Shown piece by piece: positions 23,131 through 36,400 of a stretch of DNA of 64,000 nt. The DNA comes from Rehmannia glutinosa (lineage: Eukaryota; Streptophyta; Magnoliopsida; Lamiales; Orobanchaceae). The stretch spans positions 42,817,335 through 42,881,334 of the forward strand of contig CM071930.1 of NCBI GenBank assembly GCA_016081115.2, in the 5' to 3' direction. The notes under the pieces were generated by a model. That model was not told the origin of the DNA. It worked only from the letters and a program-made list of their open reading frames with translations, and searched no databases. The translations under genes and the position numbers were made by a program. Positions within the stretch are counted from its first letter, which is position 1. Every line of letters starts with the position of its first letter.

Positions 23131-26100
23131 TCAATTCCTTTGTGCATGCCCAAATTCCAAGAGTGATTATCGAAAAAGGATCCTCAAGCAATGAAGGAAT
23201 CCAAAAATCCAAAACACAAAATGTTGCACCAACACCCGCACAAAAATACAATCACAACCATACTGGCCTTGGATATGCTGAAAGGACAATTGAAATCAAA
23301 TTCAGAAAGGTCCATCAGCAGACTCCAAACAGGAAATACTATGTGAAAGCTGTGCAGAGCTACCAAGAGCTCCAGAGATTTCAACAAAGAAAATCATATG
23401 ATGGGAATGATAGAAACTATCCAAACCAAGCTGATTGGAATAACCAAGTGAGATATCGACCAAGACCTATGGGATACAAGCCCAAGTGGCAAAGAACTCA
23501 ACTTCATCATATGTCATTCCCTAAGCAAAAGAGCTATTATCAGCACACATATGCACCCAGGCACAAAACCCAACAGACACATAAATTCCACTATTATTCC
23601 AAGAAAGAAAATGCTCAAACAAACACACATGCATACAGACAAAAGAGACAACCATATGATCCTAAAACTCCCAAGCAATTTTCTAGTGTGCATTATGATT
23701 ATGGAATTGCTAGATGGCAATCTCTTAGAGTCAGATCATCTGGCTATAGGTTGGTTGGAACATCTTATAACACTAACTACTCAGGACCCAGCCAAGTATG
23801 GGTACCTAAAAACTAATTTCCTTGATTCCAGGTTCAGGGAGCAGTTGCGTGCCAAGGAACCTGGTACATGGATAGTGGCTGTTCTAGACATATGATAGGA
23901 AATAAGAGAAAAAATTCAATGAAACCAAATGTGCAAAGGTCATATTTGGAGAAAATAAAGCTCCAGGGGAAATCAAAGGCATAAGATCCATAAGGAAAAA
24001 TGGATTGGAAATCACAGATGTTGCATATGTTGAAGGCCTCAACTTCAATCTGCTGAGCATCAGTCAACTCAGTGACAAAGGCTATAATGTGGGATTCAAC
24101 ATGGGAGTTTGCCAAATAAAGGATGCTGAATCAAATGAAATTTTGCTCCAAGGAACAAGGCAGAAGAACATGTATGTAGTGGATTGTTCAACTGCTACAC
24201 CAAGCACATGTCTGCTAGCAAAGAGTACAACCGAATCAAGTTGGTTGTGGCACAAGAAGCTGAGCCACCTGAACTTAAAGACAATCAACAAGCTTGCAAA
24301 GAGTCATCTTGTGGAAGGATTGTCTGACTCATTGTATAAGCCAGAAAGCATTTGTGATGCATGTTAGATGGGAAAGCAAATCAAATCATCCTTCCAAGAT
24401 AAGCCAAGTCTTTCTTCAACAAGGATATTATATATGTTGCACATGGACTAATTTGGTCCTGTTGAACCAACCAGCATCAGTGGAAAAAAATACACCTTAG
24501 TTGTGGTAGATGATTATTCAAGATATACATGGACTATTTTCATGTGTAAAAAGAAAGTGACATTGCAGAGATTGCCTCAGCTGATGATAAGAGTTCAAAA
24601 TGAGAAGAGGCAAACCATTATTAAGATAATGTCTGACAGGGGAATTGATTTTGCCAGTGGGATCATAACTCAGTATTATGTTGAAAATGGTATATCTCAT
24701 AAGTTATCAGCTGCAAGAACTCCACAGCAGAATGGAGTAGCTGAAAGAAGGAATAGAACTCTCAAGGAAGCTGCAAGGACAATGTTAGTTGAAGTTGGAT
24801 TGCCTAAGAGATTTTGGGCTGAAACCATCAACACTGATTGTTACACTCAGAATAGGTGCACGATTAACAGGCAATTGTCCAAAACTCCCTATGAAATTTT
24901 GACAGGAAGGAAGCCAAATGTTGGATATTTCATGATCTTTGGATGTAAGTATTTTATCCACAATAATGGCAAGGACAACTTAAAAGCTTTTGATGCTAAA
25001 GCTGGTGAAGGTATGTTTTTGGGATACTCAGCTGAGAGTAAAGCTTATAGAGTGCTATACAAAACGACTATGGTCACATAAGAGTCTATCCATGTGGTTT
25101 TTGATGAACCTAATGTGATTGGAGAAGACATAAATGAGTTAGCTGAGAATAAGAATCAACAAACTATGCAGAAGAGTCCATATGCTGAAGCAGATGTAAG
25201 AGCACTCAACCCTGATGAAGATGAGATAACTGAATCTCAGAGACAGCTGGAAGTTCTGTAGCTGAATGATGATGAAGAAGATGTTCAAGACAACTTAGTT
25301 GCGAGACGGCTGAATCCAGCACACTTGCTCCAACCAGATGTGAGATGGTTGATAGACCATCCACCTGAGCTAATCATTGGAATGCTAGAGATGGAGTAAG
25401 AACCAGATCAAGCGCTCAATTGAAACCATGTTTACTTGTTTCATTTCCCAGATAGAACCCAAAGATGTGTCTCAAGCATTGGATGACACACATTGGATTT
25501 AGGCTATGCAGGAAGAGCTGAATCAATTTGAAAGAAACAAAGTTTGGGAATTGGTTCAAAGGCTTACCTACCAAAATGTTATTAGTACTAAGTGGGTATT
25601 TAGAAATAAGATGAATAAAGAAGGATCTGTTATAAGAACAAAGCAAGATTGGTAGCCAAAGGTTATTGCCAAGAGGAAGGTATAGATTTTGATGAAACCT
25701 TTGCTCCTGTTGCCAGATTGGAAGCAATTAGGATGTTTCTTGCTTATGCTGCACACAAGAACATCACTGTGTATCAAATGGATGTAAAATGCATTTTTAA
25801 ATGGTCTTTTAGAAGAAGAAGTCTATGTGGAGCAACCTCCATATTTTGAGTAGAAAACTATTTGAGATAAAGCTACAAGATCAAGAAAGCATTGTATGGA
25901 TTAAAACAAGCACTAAGAGCCTAGTATGACACATTGTCTCAGTTTCTAAATGACAATGGATCCACCAAAGGCAAAATTGATAGAACACTCTTCAGAATTC
26001 AAGATGGGGAGAGTATATTGCTTGTTCAAATTTATGTGGATGACATCATCTTTGGATCCACAAATAAAGAGTTGTGTGACAAATTTTCAAACCTTATGCA

Positions 26101-26193
26101 AGGGAAGTTTGATATGAGCATGATGGGAGAGCTGACTTTCTTCCTAGGTCTTCAAGTCAAGCAAATGAAAGATGGAACCTTCATAAGTCAAAC
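23131..26193 (+). pseudogene. B1 pol (protease, integrase, RT; truncated)
   Basis: The protease DSGCS motif is intact at 23871-23885. The integrase zinc region has WHKKLSH and CDAC, followed by TAG at 24365-24367 shared with B1'. The integrase core spans 24430-25080 with SDRG, NGVAERRN and GRKPNVGY, and stops with TAA at 25079-25081, also shared. RT runs from about 25430 with TAG at 25500-25502 (also shared), FDETFAPVA at about 25690 and YVDD at 26033-26044, until solo LTR E interrupts it at 26194. Most stops look like C-to-T or G-to-A changes. The pieces are long enough that the family was active not very long before. Confidence 0.88.
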
Positions 26194-27441
26194 TCTTAGG
26201 AAATTTATTATTAGATTTTGATGATACCATGTAAAACATAGAATAGAAAGTTGGTGGCCCATTTTTCTTGTATTTTTGTTTTGTAATAGATAAGACTGCA
26301 TGAGCTGAGTAAAGTTGGCTATGCTGAAGAATACAAGAAGTCAACTAAAGATTGAAGCTAAGACCCAGCTGTGTGTCAGCTGAGCGTAGTCAAGATGGAA
26401 GACAAAGACTAGACTGAAGGAGATCCAACTGAGGAACAACTGTGAAGATTGAAGAAGTAATAGTCAAGCCAGTAAAGAGCCAAGTCTACAAGTTGAACTG
26501 ACAGTTGAATCTTTCCTAAAATGTTAGACCAGACTCAAGTCAAAGGAGTAAAGGCAATTGTCAAGTCAAGTCGACTGATATTAATCCGTTGCACGGAAGT
26601 TAAGATATTACTCAATGTAGTAATAAGTCCAAGCTGCCATGTCTTAAAGTGTTTGTCACAGAAACGTGTAAAAAGAATAAATCAATGGGAAGCACTGAAG
26701 CTTGTGTCAGGACCTAAAAAGCTGCAGAGCCATTTAATACGAGAAAAGGTTACCATCACAATGATGCAAGTCAAGAAAAGACAAGCCAACGAACAAGAAA
26801 GTGTCATTTGAAAATATCCTATCTCTTCAACGGGCAAATTTTCAAATGAACACTATAAAAGACTGAGGAAACAAAAGAGAAAGGTACGAGAGACCAAGCA
26901 TTCGAAGCAATTCAAAGCAAGCAATACCTGCAAACATTCTCTCCAGCTTATCAAGAATTTCCTCAAGCCTAAAACTCAAAGGAACTCAATCCAACACGTT
27001 GTGAAGGAAAGAATACTCCAACCAGTTGAAGAGGAAAAAGTTTTAAAGAACAAAAGGGGTCTACTCTCCAAGATTGAAGGAGATGTAGTAAGGTTCAAGG
27101 TCGAACCAGAAGTTTCAAGCTCGATGGAAGGCTGTGTGATCAATTCCAAGGGTTTGAAGGGAGCTGAAGTAGCAGGCCAACTGTCTTGTGAAGAAGCTGA
27201 GTTGCAGGAGAAGCCATCTGTGTGATCAAGGATTGGTATAATTACCCCATCCTCGAACCACTATAAAATTTACTTGTATCATTTACTTACAACACTTTAC
27301 TTTCATGCATATATCTATAACCGCTGTTTAAGTTAATTTGCCAACCCAACTGATAATAACATTGCTAAGAACAAGTGTTAAAACAAGTTTAAAATTTACA
27401 AGGGAGTTAAGTGTTAGCTGATGCAGTTAAGTTATACTATT
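26194..27441 (+). mobile_element. Solo LTR E, first copy (right end deleted)
   Basis: A B-family LTR starting TCTTAGG (first G lost) directly after CAAAC (26189-26193) in the RT frame. In the second copy the same LTR is complete and CAAAC is repeated after it, proving insertion. Here it is cut at about 27441 and fused to the inverted LTR remnant of B3. The small overlap AAC at the junction suggests end joining. A TATA box is at about 26857. Confidence 0.85.
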
Positions 27442-28120
27442 AACCTTTTCTCAATGAGATTCCTCAGCCTTTTATAGTGAACTTTCAAAAATTGCCCGTT
27501 GAAGAGCTAAGATGAATTTCAAAAGTCACTTGTGTTCGTTGGCTTGTCTTGTTGCGGTCCTTGATGTTGACATTTCCTCATATTTAATGTCTTGCAGCAT
27601 TGCAGCGTATCTGACACTTGGTGCAGTGCTTCCTGTTGGTTTGTTCCTTTTGTACACAACTGGAACTAACACTTTATCTCTGACAACTTTAACAGGTTAC
27701 TATTCTGAGTAACATTCTTGACTTTCATCAACGAATCTCGTTCAGTTGTCTTGACTTGACTGTAGTCTTTTATTCCCCATGTGACTTGAGTTAGCTTCCA
27801 ATCTTTGGATGACTCATCTGTCACTTCAACTTGAAACTTGGCTTCTTGAGTTGACTTGACTGACTCTTCATACAACTATTTCACAGCTGATACACCTTCA
27901 GTCGAGTTCTTGACTTTTCTTCCTTGCCATACTTAGTTGTCTTGTAGCGGAGTCTTCACTTCAGTCTTGAGTTGACTTGTATTTTTAGGCATAGCTGACT
28001 TGACTCAGCTTTTCCAACCCTATCTATTACAATACAAATTACAAGGAAAATGGGGTGCCAACTTTCTAGTTAAAGTTTTACATGGCATTCATCAAAATCT
28101 AACCAATAAATTTCACAACA
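27442..28120 (-). mobile_element. 3' LTR remnant of B3
   Basis: It matches 63247-63930 of the second copy. The element-side end is at 28120 (TGTTGTG in minus orientation). The missing half was removed by the deletion that also took the right end of LTR E and the RT piece seen at 62240-62362. Confidence 0.83.
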
Positions 28121-28134
28121 ATTTCCCCCTTTTT
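28121..28134 (-). other. Polypurine tract of B3
   Basis: The minus strand reads AAAAAGGGGGAAAT just before the 3' LTR. The 285 bases from here to the end of the extra ORF are an untranslated tail with no other feature. Confidence 0.85.
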
Positions 28135-28419
28135 GATGATGCCAAAAATTAAAACATTAAACAACATGTAAACAACAAAGATACATACAAACAATGCAGT
28201 AACAAAGAATGTATGCGTAGAATCAATCATTTTATTGATCATAGCATTCTTGTCCTTTACACAGCTGTTTACAAAGTGTATCACATCATATTTAAATCTA
28301 AGCAAATTACAAGCGTCTATGCTAAGATACAAATACAAAATATTTTATTGAAAGTACAGATGACTTACACAACAATGTATTCACAAACGTAAAATACATG
28401 AAGGGTTCACAGCAACACT

Positions 28420-31400
28420 TCATCTCCTTCGCTGCCTCCTCCTTTCATATTCAACTCTGTCATCATCCGGTTCCTTTCTTTTTCTTTCATCTTCAGCTGC
28501 TTTCTTCTATTCATAAGCTCTCTTCGCAGCAACATCTTTTCTCTTCCTTTCTTCCCATAGCTGGTCTTGTCTTCTGTTTTCTTCTTCTATTCTTTTCACA
28601 TAATCATCATTCTTTCAAGCCACTTCCAGATTCGCTACTTCATCGTAGCCAGCCCAGTAGATCATTCCCTTCCTTCCTGGATCTACATATTCAATATTTT
28701 TGGGCAAATGTCTAGGTCGAAAACTTCTTCCACCACTTATTATTACTCCTCCTCTGGGTGTATCTTTGACGGAGTCTTCGCTTACAAATGAATGGGTCTT
28801 GTGTAATCACGCCTATCGCCTTCTTCGTATAGCTTTAGACCCTTCTCCCAATACAGATCCCAGGCTTGGGCTACCGACCTATTCTTGAAATAGCCTTCAG
28901 ATTCGAGAGTTTTAAATTCTTCAACCGATCTTGGCTCGTCTCCATCATCTGGAATGGCATCTAGATCCTTCCCTGCCGGAATGCCTCCGTAAGTTTTTAA
29001 TACTTTTTAAACACGGGCATCCGTCTTTCTTTCAATCTCTTTCATCCCTACTTCCACAATTTTTCTCTATTCTGACATGGGCACAACAGAGTGTTGGATC
29101 GGCAAAGTCACTGGAAGTTTGCTGATAATGGATGCTGTGACATGACCTTGCTGAGGGGTTTCAACAATCATTAAGGTCAAATCCTTTGATCTTTCCCCCT
29201 CAACTGCTTTTCCCTTCTTCTTCTCAACGATGCTTCTTCCTTTTGCTTCTCAGCTGTTTCTTCCTTCAATTTCCTCAGGTATTCCTCTTCCCCCTTTTTG
29301 GCATCATCAAATGAGAGAGGAACCAATGGAAACATTCCTGCGAGCATGAAGTCCAGTCTGCTGAGAGCTGAGTTCTTCTTGGAGTCTGGTGCGACATGTG
29401 CTGTTCGAAATTCTGAACGAGTGGCCTTTGATTCAACTGCCACCAATTTCATTTCAGCCATGAGAAGGTTGAACATTGTATTCATGTTCTCCTCAACACG
29501 CTGAATTTCTTTTCGATGAAATTCACGCAGTAACTCCATTTAAGTTGTATGGGATGCATGCAATCTTTCCATATACGCCTGCATCCTCTGCTTCATATCA
29601 GCATTGTCAGCACTCCAAACAAGCATCTTATTGTACAATGCCTTGAAATATCGAACTTGTTCGTATCACATTGCACTCTGCTACTGACACCACTCCCTGA
29701 TTTGTACCACTATTCCTTTTAAGTCTGCTGTGAGGTTGGCATCTCTATTGTCCAGACGTAGATCTAATGAGGCCTGATGCCGTTCTATCTTCTCAATCTC
29801 TCAACAGATTTTCTTGAAGACTTCACGGATCTCAGCTGTCACAACTGATTCAATTGGCGGCCATTCAACATCGAAGTCAAAGTCTGCTGGCACAATAGAG
29901 TCGGTAGGGATAACTGGATCTTCTCGGACGGTGTATCGGCAAGATCTTTTTTAGTTAGTCTCTCTGCTTTTTTAGCATCGGCACTCTAGTGAAAAGTGAA
30001 ATAATTGCTCAAAGGCATCATCTCGCACATATGGGATTGACTGTTTGTTTGTGCATGTGATGTCTCTGGTTGAGTCGGCACTGCTATAGCTTTGGGAGCC
30101 TGCACAGATGACTCGGTTCTAGATGGGCCTTGTTGAGTAGGTTGGCCAGCTGACTGAGCCTCAGCTGTCTTAACAGCTTCTTCGGCCTTAGTGCATTTTT
30201 CTAAATGAATTACCTGTTCCTCGACAACATCAGCGTCATCGGAAGATGATGAAACATGGGGGCTTGGTTCATCATCGAAGTTAAAAGTTTGACGACTTTA
30301 AACTTTAAAACTCGATCGACTGTCGGAAAGAACATCCTCAGCTGTGTCCTTTTGATGTGCAACATGAGTGGACTCAGCTTCATCTTCAGATCCCAGAAAT
30401 GATATGTCAGGATTATCCTATGAGTCATGAAGTGCACTAATCTCCTTCTCAGATTCAACAATGTTAACATGAGGGATGTTCTGAACTTCTTGAGCTTTAC
30501 CCAGGGAAGTCTCAACCTCCTTTGGGCCTTCAACACCTCCAGCAGTCTCAGCTGCAGCGAGGCCTTCTTCATTCCTTTTGATAGGCGCAACTGTCTTAGG
30601 GTCTTCAGCAGTGGAATCCATAGGAGTCTCAACCCCTTGGATTGCACTTTCATTGCCCAGAGTGTTAACTCCCGGGGCATTTCCATCCTGTGCCTCGACT
30701 GCAACAACAATGTCCTTGCTGCAAAGCAACTGACACTTCAGCTGGGACGGACTCAACTGTCCGAGCTTCGTCAATGTCATTCTACTAGGGTTTTTTTTTA
30801 GTTTCCTCTTCGACTCCTTTCTTCATTGTGGAGTCAGCTGCAAAATCCTCCGACCATGCTGCAGTGGAGTGAGTTTCCCTCTCAGCTGGCACACCAGCTG
30901 AGTGACTGATGATGGGGTCACTCTTCTCTAGACTCTCGGCTACTTCCGTTGAGTGCTCAGTCGTGGGGACAGGTGGTAACACACCTTCAGTAGGGGTTGG
31001 CTCAACTTGGGTGCCCATATTCCCAGTTTCATCGCCAAATCCCTTGGACCCATCTTCCGACTGCTCAGGGGAAGTAGTTGCAGATATAACTGTGGCAATC
31101 TCCTGCACTACTCCCAGTAGGTATATCTGTAGGAGAGATTGTGAGGACTCTCCTGGTCCTTCATACATGTGTTTCTCATGCAACATCCTGGATTCCCTCA
31201 TAGCTTGCTGCATGTCTGACTTTTCCTTTGCAGCAACAAGATCCATATCTTCATCACTCTCTGACAACACATCTATATGAGGGTGAGTGTGTTCCAGTTC
31301 CAAAGAAGGACATATCTTTGGATTTTTCGAGAGCTTCAGCTTCCTCGGTTGCTCTGGCTTGAGCCTTCTCTTTTGAAAATTTGCAAGATGTTCAAGCAGT

Positions 31401-32962
31401 TGTCTTCATCAAGGGCCTGAACTAATTTGGTGATGCCGAGAAATTCGAACAACTCCTCCTCTTCTTCTATGAACTCAGGCCGTTAAAACTGGTCCCTTGA
31501 GTGACTTAGCTTCCACGCCCTCCATTCACGTAGACGGCACTGGATGTCTGGATATACAGGAGAAAGTACGATAACATCATCATCCTCATCCTCATCCTCC
31601 TCTTCTTGTCCTTGCTGTTCTGGAATGGAAGGTAACATGCTCTGTTGCTCTTCTCCTCCAAAGAGTTCCCAGAATAAAAGGAGAGACAACTTTTAAATCA
31701 AGATTCAGATTGTCTCACTGCTTTTCTTTTTCCTCAGCAGACTTGGCTGTTTCATTTATTACTTTGGGAGACTGCACTTCCTGAGTGTCAGCAATCTCAG
31801 AAGCTTTCTCCAGCTGAGTGGCAGATTCAAATGTCTTCTCACGCTCTGAAAGCTTGACTAGTCTTCTTCGTTTGGTTTGAACCAGAGGGATTTATGGTTC
31901 TTTGTCCTTTTCTTCTGATTCTCCGGCGGCAGGGGCCGGGGCATCTTTCTTGGACAGAGCTGCCTTCCTGGGCTTAGCAGTCCTTTTCTTGCGTATGGCT
32001 GGAGAAGGGATTTGGGCTTCCTTCTCAGCTTCGGCTACATGGGCAGGAGACACGGCTGCTCGGGCAGGTGACTCAGCTGCAGGGGCAGGTGCATCCTGTT
32101 TCTTTGCTGTAGGGGCAACCTTCTTCTTTGCAGCTTTCTTCTTGGAAGGGGAGGTAACATCTTTGTCCTCGGGGTCAGCTGATTCCCCCTCACTTGTATC
32201 TGCCCTCTTGGCATGGGCTCTCTTCTGGGCTCCTGAAAGATTAGCCCTGAACATCTTCTTGTTTACATGGAAAGGCTTTCCATGTTGAAGGGGAATGCCC
32301 TTCACTTCCATCAGGTGGCCAATTACTAGGCCATATCCGAGTGATCCTCCAAAGGATCCATCTTCCTTGAACGATTTGTTCCCAACATTCTGGCAGAGTC
32401 TGTTGTACACGAATTCAGCCCAGTTGACTTTCTTACCTTCCATGATAGCAGCCATGACGATCAGCTTAGTCTTTGACAGCTGATTGAAGCTGCCAAACTT
32501 CTTGTCTACACACTTTGCAATGACATCCATCAGCTTGTGATAGTCGTCCTTGATTTTCTTCTCACTGTAGACTACCTTCGCAAAGACACCCGATTTGGCT
32601 ACTTCTTTCCATGCAGCAGCCAAGTTAACATCAGCTTCGTTTATGTCCGTCATACCCTCAGACGGCAGCAAAAAGTGCTCCACAAGGTCCTTAGTAGTAA
32701 TCATGATGTCCTTGCGGTGGACGAAGGACTTGATTCTTTCGTCCTGCACCTCAGCGTTTACATAGAACTACGCCAACTCTTCAAGGTAGATGAGCGAGTA
32801 CTCCATAGTAAGAAAAGGCCTCAGACCGGACTTTTCTAGCATATCAGCTATCTTCTTTACTAGGGTTTCATCTGAACCCTGCTTTACCATCCCTTTAAAA
32901 TCCACGGTTGATCCAGAGTGGATTTGCTTTGATAGCTTAACAAAATCGAACTTTGGTGCCAT
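28420..32962 (-). pseudogene. B3 extra ORF downstream of pol
   Basis: It starts at ATG 32962-32960. Sixty-four codons are open until TAG (32770-32768), where B2 has a glutamine codon; then 285 further codons are open to 31892, including VNWAEFVYNRL and a lysine/alanine/proline-rich linker. Later parts are an acidic DEDEDDD stretch (about 31570-31620), more low-complexity sequence, a coiled coil (about 29180-29540) and the charged C-terminal tail, ending RRR-stop at 28422-28420 as in B2. It is about 4.5 kb long, close in length to the B2 version, so the ORF is a constant part of the family. No domain is recognised with confidence and no signal peptide or clear membrane helix is seen. Function unknown; RNA or DNA binding by the basic linker is only a guess. 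Confidence 0.72.
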
Positions 32963-33486
32963 TTGCAGAGAGTTTTACCGAATAAAACTTGATAAACTTG
33001 CTTGAGAACTCGTAGGGTTTGCGAGAGAGAAATGAACTTGCTTTGAAGATGAACAGTTTTCAGTCATGTGTGAGAGAGAAGACGGAAAACCGTATATAAG
33101 GGTTATGAAAGGACGGGTCTTTGGATTTTGAAATTTGATCAAGATCAACGACTCAGATTTAGCACGTCAAACCGCATTTAATTCCTTGCATTTAATGCGG
33201 CAACATTTATATACAATCATATGCTTACTGTGCAGCTTTTGACTGTACCCGTCATTATTATATTGACGTCATCCTTAAAAACAATCATGCTCACTTAGCT
33301 CATAAATGAGACAGCTTATTTCACAAATGACTTAACTCTTCTTCTCTCTTTTCATTGACCGACTCAGCTGTTAGCAAACTCGATACAACTGACTTTCCGA
33401 TATGGCTGTTTCACTTGGCTGATGTGAAAAACTTGTTCATTTCTCACATTCTATCTTCCATCTCTTCTGAGTGAGTCTTCTGAGTG
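32963..33486 (-). promoter_or_regulatory. Candidate internal promoter before the B3 extra ORF
   Basis: On the minus strand, in order: TGACGTCA (33271-33264), TATATAAA (33213-33206), a second TATA-like TTATATAC (about 33099-33092), a TC-rich CTTCTCTCTCAC about 20 bases further on, then a leader of about 100 nt to the ATG at 32962. Plant core promoters commonly combine a TATA box with a downstream pyrimidine patch, and TGACGTCA is a bZIP (TGA/CREB-type) site. The motif order is shared with B2 at 14608-14820. Promoter activity is inferred. Confidence 0.5.
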
Positions 33487-36400
33487 TTAACTCAGCTCAA
33501 TTAACCCTAGCTCATGCTTAAGCTCTTCAAATCTTGATTCACATAAGGGCTTGGTGTATATGTCAGCTAACTGTTTATCAGTTGAGATATACTCCAAAAT
33601 GATGTCTTTCTTTTCAACATGATCTCTTATAAAATGATATCTGACATCAATGTGCTTTGTTCTTGAATGCAACATATGATTCTGAGTGATTGCAATAGCA
33701 CTTATGTTATACACATAATTGGAATCTCTTTTTCTTAAATTTCATAATCTCTCAGCTTCTGCCTCATCCATAAGACTTAGGCACAACAGTTGCCCGCAGC
33801 TATGTACTCTGCTTCACTGTGGATGTGGCTATTGAGTTTTGCTTCTTACTAAACCAGAAAACCAATCTGTTTCCAAGCATTTGACATGTACCTAAAGTAC
33901 TCTTCCTGTCAACTCTACATCCAGCATAATCAGAGTTTGAGTAACCAATTAGCTTGAATCCACCTTTCTTTGGATACCATAAGCCGACTTCTTGGCTTCC
34001 CTTCAAATACCTTAGGATTCTCTTAGCTGCAGTCATATGGCTCTCTTTTGGTGCAGATTGAAATCTTGCGCATACACCTACTGCAAAGGTGATGTTTGGC
34101 CTTGCTTCTTTGTTAAGTAGAGCATGATCCAATGAGTGCTCAGATCTTGTTTGATCTACAGCTTTACCATCTGCATCCATGTCCATCTTGACTGATGTGT
34201 TCATTGGTATTTTCACAGAAGACTTCTCTTCCATACCAAATTTCTTCAGTAAATCTCTGGTGTACTTTGTTTGACTTATGAAAGATCCATCCTTCAATTG
34301 CTTAACTTGAAGTCCTAGTAAGAAAGTCAGCTCTCCCATCATGCTCATTTCAAATTTGCCTTGCATGAGGTTTGAGAACTTATCACACATTTCTTTATTT
34401 GTGGATCCAAAAATGATATCATCCACATATATTTGGATTCCTAAGAGTGTTTTGTCCACTTTGCCTTTGGTGAATCCATTGTCAGTTAGAAATTGAGATA
34501 ATGTATCATACCATGCTCTTGGTGCCTGCTTCAGTCCATATAATGCTTTCTTGAGCTTGTACACCTTGTCTCCAAGAGTCTTCTGCTCAAAGCCTAAGGT
34601 TGCTCAACATAGACTTCTTCTTCTAATACTCCATTTAAAATTTCACTTTTAACATCCATTTGATATACAATGAAGTTCTTGTGTGCAGCGTAGGCAAGAA
34701 ACATCCTTATTACTTCTAGTCATGCAACAGGAGCAAATGTTTCATCAAAATCTATTCCCTCTTTTTGGCAATACCCTTTGGCTACCAATCTTGCTTTGTT
34801 TCTTACCACAGATCCTTCCTGATTCATCTTGTTTCTGAAAACCCATTTTGTGCCAATAACATTCTGATGGGTTGGTCTTTGCACCAATTCCCATACTTTA
34901 TTTCTTTCAAATTGATTCAGTTCTTCTTGCATGGCTTGAATCAAATGTGTGTCATCCAATGCTTGAGACACATCTTTTGGTTCTATTTGGGAAATAAAAC
35001 AAGTGAACATTGCTTCTTGCTGAGCTCTGGATATGGTTCTTACACCATCTCTCACATCTCCAATGACTAGCTCTGGTGGATGGTCTCTCAGCCATCTCAC
35101 ATCAGGTTGAAGCAAATCAGATGGGTTCAGCTGTCTCGCAGCTGTGTTGTCTTGAGCAGCTCTTTCATTATCATTCAGCTGTAGATTTTCCATCTGTCTT
35201 TGAGATTCAGCTATCTCATCTTCATCTTGGTTGATTACTCTTGCTTCAGCTTCAACATAAGGACTCTTCTGCATAGTTGGCTGATTTAGCTTATCAGCTA
35301 ATTCTTTAATGTCTTCTCCATTCACATTAGGTTCATCAAAAACCACATGAATAGACTCTTCTATGACCATAGTCCTCTTGTTCATCACTCTATAGGCTTT
35401 GCTCTCAGCTGAGTATCCCAAAAAGATACCTTCATCAGCTTTAGCATCAAAAGCCTTTAGATTATCCTTGTCATTGTTGTGGATGAAGTATTTACATCCA
35501 AATATTTTGAAGTAACCAACATTTGGCTTTCTTCCTGTCCAGATTTGATAGGGAGTCTTTGTCAGCTGTCTATTTATCATGCATCTATTTTGAGTATAGC
35601 ATGCAGTGTTGATGGCTTCAGCCCAAAATCTCTTAGGTAGTCCAGCTTCAGCTAACATGGTCCTTGCAGCTTCCTCGAGAGTTTTGTTCCTTCTTTCAGC
35701 TACTCCATTCTAATGTGGAGTTCTTGCTGCAGATAACTCATGAGCAATACCATTTTCAACACAATACTGAGTAATTATCCCATTGACAAACTCAGTTCCT
35801 CTATCAGGCCTTATCTTTATAATGGTTTGGCTCTTTTCATTTTGAACTCTTCTCATCAACTGAGGTAACTTCTGCAAAGTTTCATTCTTTTTGCACCTGA
35901 AGATTGTTCATGTATATCTTGAATAATCATCTACCACCACTAAGGTGTATTTCTTTCCACTTATGCTGGCTGGTTCAACTGGACCAAATAAGTCCATATG
36001 CAACAGATGTAATATCCTTGTTGAAGAAGGACTAGGCTTCTCCTTGAATGAATATTTGATCTGCTTTCCCATCTGGCATGCATCACATACACTTTCCTTC
36101 CTGTACACTGAGTCTGGCAACTCTTCCACAAGATGACTCCTTGCAAGCTTGTTGATTTTCTTGAAGTTCAGATGACTCAGCTTCTTGTGCCACAACCAAC
36201 TTGATTCGGTTGTGCTCTTTGCTAACAGACAGGTGCTTGGTGTGGAAGTAGACCAGTCTACCACATATATATATTTCTGTCTTGATCCTTGTGGCACTAT
36301 TTTATTTGATTCAGCATCTTTAATCTGGCACACTCCCATATTGAATCCAACATTGTAGCCTTTATCATAAAGTTGACTTATGCTGAGCAAGTTAAAGTTG

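Larger units (their letters stand above)
6042..26193 (+). mobile_element. Element B1 (truncated copia), with B2 nested in its LTR
   Basis: A forward B-family element: 5' LTR (6042-7400 and 21284-21362, split by B2), degraded primer-binding site, gag and pol up to the reverse transcriptase, where solo LTR E is inserted at 26194. Everything downstream (end of RT, RNase H, extra ORF, 3' LTR) is missing here because a deletion joins LTR E to element B3. The second copy (52064-62362) shows the same element without B2. Confidence 0.85.

Noticed and set aside
28398..28791. Hydrophobic plus-strand ORFs rich in F, S and L that look like membrane proteins
   Set aside because: They are antisense to the charged C-terminal tail of the B3 extra ORF; reverse reading of K/E/R codons yields F/S/L-rich strings.
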